Below, piece after piece: positions 5,139 to 8,646 of a DNA stretch of 8,646 bases (within the stretch, counting starts at the first letter, position 1; every line of letters begins with the position of its first letter). Source of the stretch: Candidatus Moranbacteria bacterium GW2011_GWE1_49_15 (GTDB taxonomy: Bacteria; Patescibacteriota; Minisyncoccia; Moranbacterales; GWC2-37-73); assembly GCA_001003855.1 (NCBI GenBank), contig LCPX01000033.1, forward strand, positions 1 to 8,646, read 5' to 3'. Below the pieces are notes generated by a model. It was given only the letters and a program-made list of their open reading frames with translations, did not search any database and was not told the origin of the DNA. The position numbers were made by a program, and so were the translations under genes.

Positions 5139-5213
5139 GAGATAGCTTTTATTCCAAAAGTTGTTTCAGAATTGGAGAAGCTGAAAAAATGGAATTTCCA
5201 GGATTCAAATCAT

Positions 5214-5846
5214 ATGAATAAAAAATTCAAAACCGCTTCAATATACGACAAGTCAGCAGAAATGTACGCTGAAAAATTCTCCAAGCCGACCGAACATCTG
5301 GAGGAATTTTTCAAACTGCTTCCCCGAAAAGCGAAGTTGTTGGATGTCGGTTGCGGAACAGGCACAAATGCTGCCTATGCCGCTTCTAAGGGCTACCGCA
5401 TAACGGCGATAGATTCCTCTGAAAAAATGATCCGGATCGCCAAAAACAGGAACCCCCGGATAGATTTCCGTTTGGGTGACATGCGGAGTGTCCGGACGGA
5501 CGCTGAAAAATTCGACGGTATAATAGCTTCTTACTCATTGATACATATTCCCAAAAACGAGCTCCGTCGCATTATTAATAAATTATCCTCGATGCTTAGT
5601 CGGAAAGGGGCTATTTATATCAGTATCCACACTGGAAAATCACAGGAAATTTTCATGGATATACCGACCATCCGAGCGAAATCGTTGTTTCTAAACATAA
5701 TGACAACCGGTGAAACAAAGGGGCTGCTTGAAAGTGCGGACCTTGAAATAGTCGTTGCGCATGAAAGATTTCCGCAAAAAAACAAGATAGGTTTTAATAA
5801 ATTATTCATTATCGCCATCAAAAAAGATGAAAAACGACACTTATAA
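5214..5846 (+). CDS. Class I SAM-dependent methyltransferase
   Basis: This 210-aa Rossmann-fold enzyme transfers a methyl group from S-adenosylmethionine. Motif I is LDVGCGTG at 43-50. D67 (ITAIDSS) sits at the end of the second strand, where it would hold the ribose; D89 is in FRLGDM, and FDGIIASYSLIHI at 100-112 is the motif IV region. It resembles the Methyltransf_11/25 group, whose substrates are diverse, so no substrate can be named. I chose the ATG at 5214, where homology-like sequence (ASIYDKSAEMYAEKF) begins; an in-frame TTG at 5172 would add 14 residues. The SD is weak (CAGGA). The 3' end overlaps the next gene by 20 nt in another frame, which implies coupled translation. No clear promoter is visible between the terminator at 5108-5138 and this start. 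Confidence 0.88.
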   Translation: MNKKFKTASIYDKSAEMYAEKFSKPTEHLEEFFKLLPRKAKLLDVGCGTGTNAAYAASKGYRITAIDSSEKMIRIAKNRNPRIDFRLGDMRSVRTDAEKFDGIIASYSLIHIPKNELRRIINKLSSMLSRKGAIYISIHTGKSQEIFMDIPTIRAKSLFLNIMTTGETKGLLESADLEIVVAHERFPQKNKIGFNKLFIIAIKKDEKRHL

Positions 5847-7581
5847 AAAATTCGGTAAACCATATGCGGTCTTCAACCTATCCAAAATGGGATTGAGGTA
5901 TTTCCGTATCTGCATGAACGCGTCCCAGGAATCAAAAGAACGTCTCGCTTCTCATTTTATAAACCATCCTAATGTGGGATGGATCTTTTATGCCGAAGGG
6001 TGGTTCAATTTGGCAATCGGCGTATGGGCCAAAGACAATGCTGAAATCAACGACATAGGCGAACAGATTCGAAACGTCTTGGGACCGAAAGACGAGATCG
6101 TCCTGCAGTCCGAGCTCACAAGCCTATATAGCTTTGGTGACAGGAAAATTACCGGAGACGCAAAACCGATGAGCATCATCGATTCAACGATACGGCCTAT
6201 CGATCTTTCACCAATCGAAATTGATTATATAAAACTTATGGCGCTGGATAGCTCGATAACCAAAGAGGAACTGTGCGCCATTCTCAATATCGATCAGGAA
6301 AAACTTGGCGAGATCGAACGCAAATTGAGTGATACTGGCGTCATAATCGGCCATCAGAACAGGATCACTTATTCCGGTTCCTATTTCAAGGTGTTCATAG
6401 ACAGCCTGAGCAAGAAAAACGAGATGGCCGTGGCTGATTTTATAAAAAATATCTGGAACGACAAGAATTGTATATATTTTGGAAAGGCCAACAATAAATA
6501 CGACATCGAATTCGAGCTGGTTTTAGACGAAGCCTCGCTTATAAATGACTATGTCAGAGGCTTCTCCGATTTTAAAGTTTCCGTTTTAACGGAAAACGTC
6601 TACACGAATCTCTACCCCATGAACAAGATAGCCAATCTCAAAGAAATCAGGGAGACTTTCCTGAATCAGAAAGGCAACGTGATAGATTTTCGCAATTCGA
6701 AGCTTTGGTATCTGAACCATGAAGCGGCCAAATCGTATTTGAACATTTACAACGGCAATAAAAAATATTTTGAAACGATGGAGAAAAACGAGATAGACAT
6801 TTTTCCTGATATCGTCCAATATCTTCAAGAAAACCAAAAGGATAGCCTATACAACATATCGGATATCGGCAGTGGGGATGGATTGAAAGGCCGTCTTTTC
6901 ATCGAAAGACTCGGGGAAAAAGACGTCAAAGCGTATTATCCGATCGACATCCAGCCGATAGAACTTGCCGCCGCGCTGCATGCGCATTCGAACACTCCAT
7001 ACGCGAAACATCCGACACTATTGAACATAGAGAATCTATCGGCCCGCTTTCCTTTGAGTGTCATTCCCGGAGAAAAACAGGTTTATTTGTTCCTTGGCGG
7101 AACTTATGGGAACTTCGAACACGAAAAAATAAATTCCTACCTGAAATCCGTCCTGAGTGACACGAGCACCTTGCTTGTATCCATGCCCGTAAGGGAGGCT
7201 GGAAAAAGCGACCAGGAAATTGTTGACACATACTCCAGCCTGCAATATGAGGACATTGCTTTCGGTCCGCTTATGCAGATAGGATTCAAAAAGGGAAATT
7301 TTAAAAAAAATAGAGAACGCGACGGATTCATCGTGCATATCGAAATGGAAAATGACTGCCTGACTGGTTCGTTTATCCTAAATGAAGACGTGGAAATACT
7401 TGGTAAAAAACTGCCCATCGGTACCGTTTTCAAAATGCTCACTTCCTGGAAGCCCACTCTTGCTGAATTCAGAGATACGCTCGAAAAAGATTTCATCGTA
7501 AAGAAAATGTTTTGTTCCAAGGGAACGGCGATAGCCATGATCAGGGATAGGAAAATCGCGCATCCCCGCCTCTTCTTTTAA
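5827..7581 (+). CDS. Lrp/AsnC-type sensor domains and HTH fused to an EgtD-like methyltransferase
   Basis: This 584-aa protein has an unusual order. Residues 16-105 resemble an Lrp/AsnC ligand-binding (RAM) domain: MGLRYFRICM, then HPNVGWIFYAEGWFNLAIGVW. Residues 123-178 resemble an Lrp-type helix-turn-helix (DLSPIEIDYIKLMALDSSIT, ending in TGVIIGHQ). Residues 185-265 look like a second, degenerate RAM domain. From about 290 the sequence fits the EgtD/Methyltransf_33 family, which methylates the alpha-amino group of histidine: IGSGDG at 347-352 binds SAM, YPID lies shortly after, LFLGGTYGNF at 421-430 contains the family asparagine (N429), and TSWKPTLAEF begins at 539. The Glu that holds the substrate amino group in EgtD seems replaced, so the substrate may differ. 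Translation is probably coupled to the upstream methyltransferase; no SD is visible. Domain calls are by pattern only; the EgtD-like call is less certain than the SAM fold. Confidence 0.8.
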   Translation: MKNDTYKKFGKPYAVFNLSKMGLRYFRICMNASQESKERLASHFINHPNVGWIFYAEGWFNLAIGVWAKDNAEINDIGEQIRNVLGPKDEIVLQSELTSLYSFGDRKITGDAKPMSIIDSTIRPIDLSPIEIDYIKLMALDSSITKEELCAILNIDQEKLGEIERKLSDTGVIIGHQNRITYSGSYFKVFIDSLSKKNEMAVADFIKNIWNDKNCIYFGKANNKYDIEFELVLDEASLINDYVRGFSDFKVSVLTENVYTNLYPMNKIANLKEIRETFLNQKGNVIDFRNSKLWYLNHEAAKSYLNIYNGNKKYFETMEKNEIDIFPDIVQYLQENQKDSLYNISDIGSGDGLKGRLFIERLGEKDVKAYYPIDIQPIELAAALHAHSNTPYAKHPTLLNIENLSARFPLSVIPGEKQVYLFLGGTYGNFEHEKINSYLKSVLSDTSTLLVSMPVREAGKSDQEIVDTYSSLQYEDIAFGPLMQIGFKKGNFKKNRERDGFIVHIEMENDCLTGSFILNEDVEILGKKLPIGTVFKMLTSWKPTLAEFRDTLEKDFIVKKMFCSKGTAIAMIRDRKIAHPRLFF

Positions 7582-7632
7582 GTTTCTGCTAAATGACAAC
7601 GAATCAGGACTGACCTCACATTACTTTCAGAG

Positions 7633-7669
7633 AAAAAGCCGCCGGTAACAACCGGCGGCTTTTTTCTTT
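7633..7669. terminator. Strong bidirectional terminator between convergent genes
   Basis: A perfect 14-bp stem (7633-7646 with 7651-7664), core GCCGCCGGT, closes an AACA loop and continues into TTTTTTCTTT on the plus strand and TTTTTCTC on the minus strand. It serves both the fusion gene and htpX. Confidence 0.95.
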
Positions 7670-7673
7670 ATCC

Positions 7674-7708
7674 CTATCACCTAGAACCTAATGTCTAGAA
7701 CCTATTTT
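7674..7708. repeat. Heptamer tandem array A4 (CTANNNN) spanning the htpX stop codon
   Basis: Five consecutive 7-bp units begin with CTA; two are identical CTAGAAC. Unit five includes the htpX stop (TAG on the minus strand, 7704-7702). Because 7 is not a multiple of 3, the repeated TAG falls in all three minus-strand frames, and TAG/TAA also occur in all three plus-strand frames. Confidence 0.9.
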
Positions 7709-8586
7709 ATTCCCCTTAACGCTTTCACCCTCTCCTCAATTGGCGGATGCGTTTGAAATAATTTCATCATTTTCTTTCCTTTGAAAGGATTCGCAATGTA
7801 GAGATGGGCGGTGGCGCGATTGGCCGCTTCGAGCGGTTCGGTGTCGCCTGAAATTTTCTCCAAAGCGCGGGCCAGTCCTTCCGGGTAGCGGGTCAACAGC
7901 GCTCCGTCAGCGTCCGCCAAAAATTCTCTTTTTCTAGAAATCGCCAGTTGCATCAAAACCGCCGCGATAGGTGCCAAAATCGAAAGGATGATAGCAGCGA
8001 CCATCAGAATCAATCCGAACCTGCTGTCCCTGTCATCGTCCTTTCCCCCGAAAAACGCCCAATGGCGGAACCAGTCCGCCAGAAGCGTCACGAATCCGAC
8101 CAGAACGACGATTACCGTCGAAATCAAAATGTCGCGGTTCCCGATATGTGAAAGCTCATGCGCGATAACCCCTTCAAGTTCTATTTTCTCGAGCCTGTTG
8201 ATTATTCCGGTCGTGAGGCAGATCACCCCGTGCTCAGGGTCGCGCCCGGTGGCGAAAGCGTTCATGGCGCTGTCCTCGATGATGTAAATCTTGGGGACCG
8301 GAAGGCCGGCCGTGATGCAAAGGTTTTCCACCATGTGATAGAGGTCCCTCCCCTGCTCGTGTGTCACTTCCTTGGCCCCGCTCATGGAAAGCACGATCTT
8401 ATCACTCCACCAATATGATCCGACGCTCATCAGCGTTGAAAAAATAACCGCGCCGTAAAGGATCGCGCTGTTTCCCATGACCTGCGAAAAAACATATCCG
8501 ATGCCTATCACGAAAACCAAAAAACCCGTGATGTAAACCCAGGTCAACCTCATATTCTTGTCCGCTTGGTTATATATGGTAGCCAT
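7702..8586 (-). CDS. htpX: HtpX-type M48 family membrane zinc metalloprotease
   Basis: HtpX is a membrane-anchored zinc endopeptidase that degrades damaged or misfolded membrane proteins, with its active site in the cytoplasm. The 294-aa length is normal. Two N-terminal membrane segments lie at about 14-34 and 40-60. Zinc ligands are H143 and H147 in HELSH (E144 catalytic) and E221 in REFLADADGA. Two more hydrophobic segments lie at about 154-171 and 190-214. The usual SAMNAFATG stretch (106-114) and the C-terminal THPPIEERVKALRGI are both present. No key residue is missing. The start at 8586 has no SD and lies 3 nt after the stop of an in-frame upstream reading frame, suggesting coupled translation. 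The stop codon is part of a heptamer array, and the terminator at 7633-7669 follows. Confidence 0.96.
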   Translation of the reverse strand: MATIYNQADKNMRLTWVYITGFLVFVIGIGYVFSQVMGNSAILYGAVIFSTLMSVGSYWWSDKIVLSMSGAKEVTHEQGRDLYHMVENLCITAGLPVPKIYIIEDSAMNAFATGRDPEHGVICLTTGIINRLEKIELEGVIAHELSHIGNRDILISTVIVVLVGFVTLLADWFRHWAFFGGKDDDRDSRFGLILMVAAIILSILAPIAAVLMQLAISRKREFLADADGALLTRYPEGLARALEKISGDTEPLEAANRATAHLYIANPFKGKKMMKLFQTHPPIEERVKALRGIK

Positions 8587-8589
8587 AAT

Positions 8590-8646
8590 TTATAATATTT
8601 TAAGCTCTGAAACTATCTTATTTAAGTCCTTTTCCGCCTCCTTGTT
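8590..8646 (-). CDS. C-terminal end of an unidentified upstream gene
   Basis: The minus-strand frame is open from the window edge for 18 codons (NKEAEKDLNKIVSELKIL) to TAA at 8592-8590, 3 nt before the htpX ATG. The residues form a plausible amphipathic helix. In many bacteria lemA precedes htpX, but this tail is not recognisably LemA. It could also be an untranslated leader; too little is visible to decide. Confidence 0.45.
   Translation of the reverse strand, partial: NKEAEKDLNKIVSELKIL

Noticed and set aside
5193..5230. Loose ATTC/GAAT heptamer-like pattern around the methyltransferase start.
   Set aside because: The 7-bp period is not kept for more than two units, so it is probably AT-rich coincidence.
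3585..5846. The small protein, radical SAM protein and methyltransferase share one reading frame, separated only by one TGA (3948) and one TAG (5103), which could suggest stop-codon readthrough or recoding (UGA as Gly or Sec).
   Set aside because: The radical SAM gene has its own strong SD, a terminator follows the TAG, and no other gene here contains an in-frame TGA although all are full length. Open gaps of about 40 codons are not rare in GC-rich DNA.
1..8646. CRISPR array, tRNA, rRNA, insertion sequence or integrase.
   Set aside because: I saw no regularly spaced long repeats, no tRNA-like cloverleaf ends, and no transposase or recombinase motifs in any frame; I could not run a covariance-model search.

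Overview
The window looks like a piece of chromosome from an uncultivated bacterium, most plausibly Patescibacteria/CPR (Parcubacteria- or Moranbacteria-like). This is inferred from the mix of a TrmB-type regulator, Lrp-like domains of a style common in archaea and CPR, DUF4870, HtpX, short gaps, SD-poor starts on several genes, and AT-rich heptamer tandem arrays. The standard code fits: TAA, TAG and TGA all serve as stops and no gene needs an in-frame TGA. Taxonomy rests on gene content only.

Layout, left to right. (1) Bases 1-558, minus strand: N-terminal 186 codons of pyruvate kinase. (2) 670-1008, minus: a DUF4870 membrane protein with tandem hairpins behind it. (3) 1150-1863, plus: a secreted L,D-transpeptidase-like protein ending at a strong terminator. 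(4) 1913-3317, minus: a TrmB-like regulator followed by a small hypothetical protein that carries an in-frame insertion containing heptamer arrays. (5) 3318-3584: a divergent regulatory region with a consensus sigma70 promoter on each strand and a small palindrome between them. (6) 3585-5105, plus, visibly more GC-rich and with strong SDs: a 121-aa four-cysteine-motif protein and a radical SAM protein with a C-terminal SPASM/Twitch-like cysteine set. Both genes end with the same module: a near-complete complement of the 16S rRNA 3' tail running into the stop codon, then a hairpin with the same CAACAA loop. (7) 5214-7581, plus: a class I methyltransferase overlapping by 20 nt a 584-aa fusion of Lrp/AsnC-type sensor domains and an HTH to an EgtD-like methyltransferase domain. 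(8) A bidirectional terminator, a heptamer array that includes the htpX stop codon, then htpX (minus) and the tail of an upstream gene.

How the genes may work together: the TrmB regulator is divergent from the small-protein/radical SAM pair and could control it. The radical SAM protein may act on the small protein or a related substrate. The methyltransferase/fusion pair is translationally coupled and suggests a ligand-sensing methylation step on an amino-acid-like substrate. These links are inference from position. The strongest candidates for something undescribed are the Lrp-EgtD fusion, the repeated SD-stop-hairpin 3' module, and the heptamer arrays.
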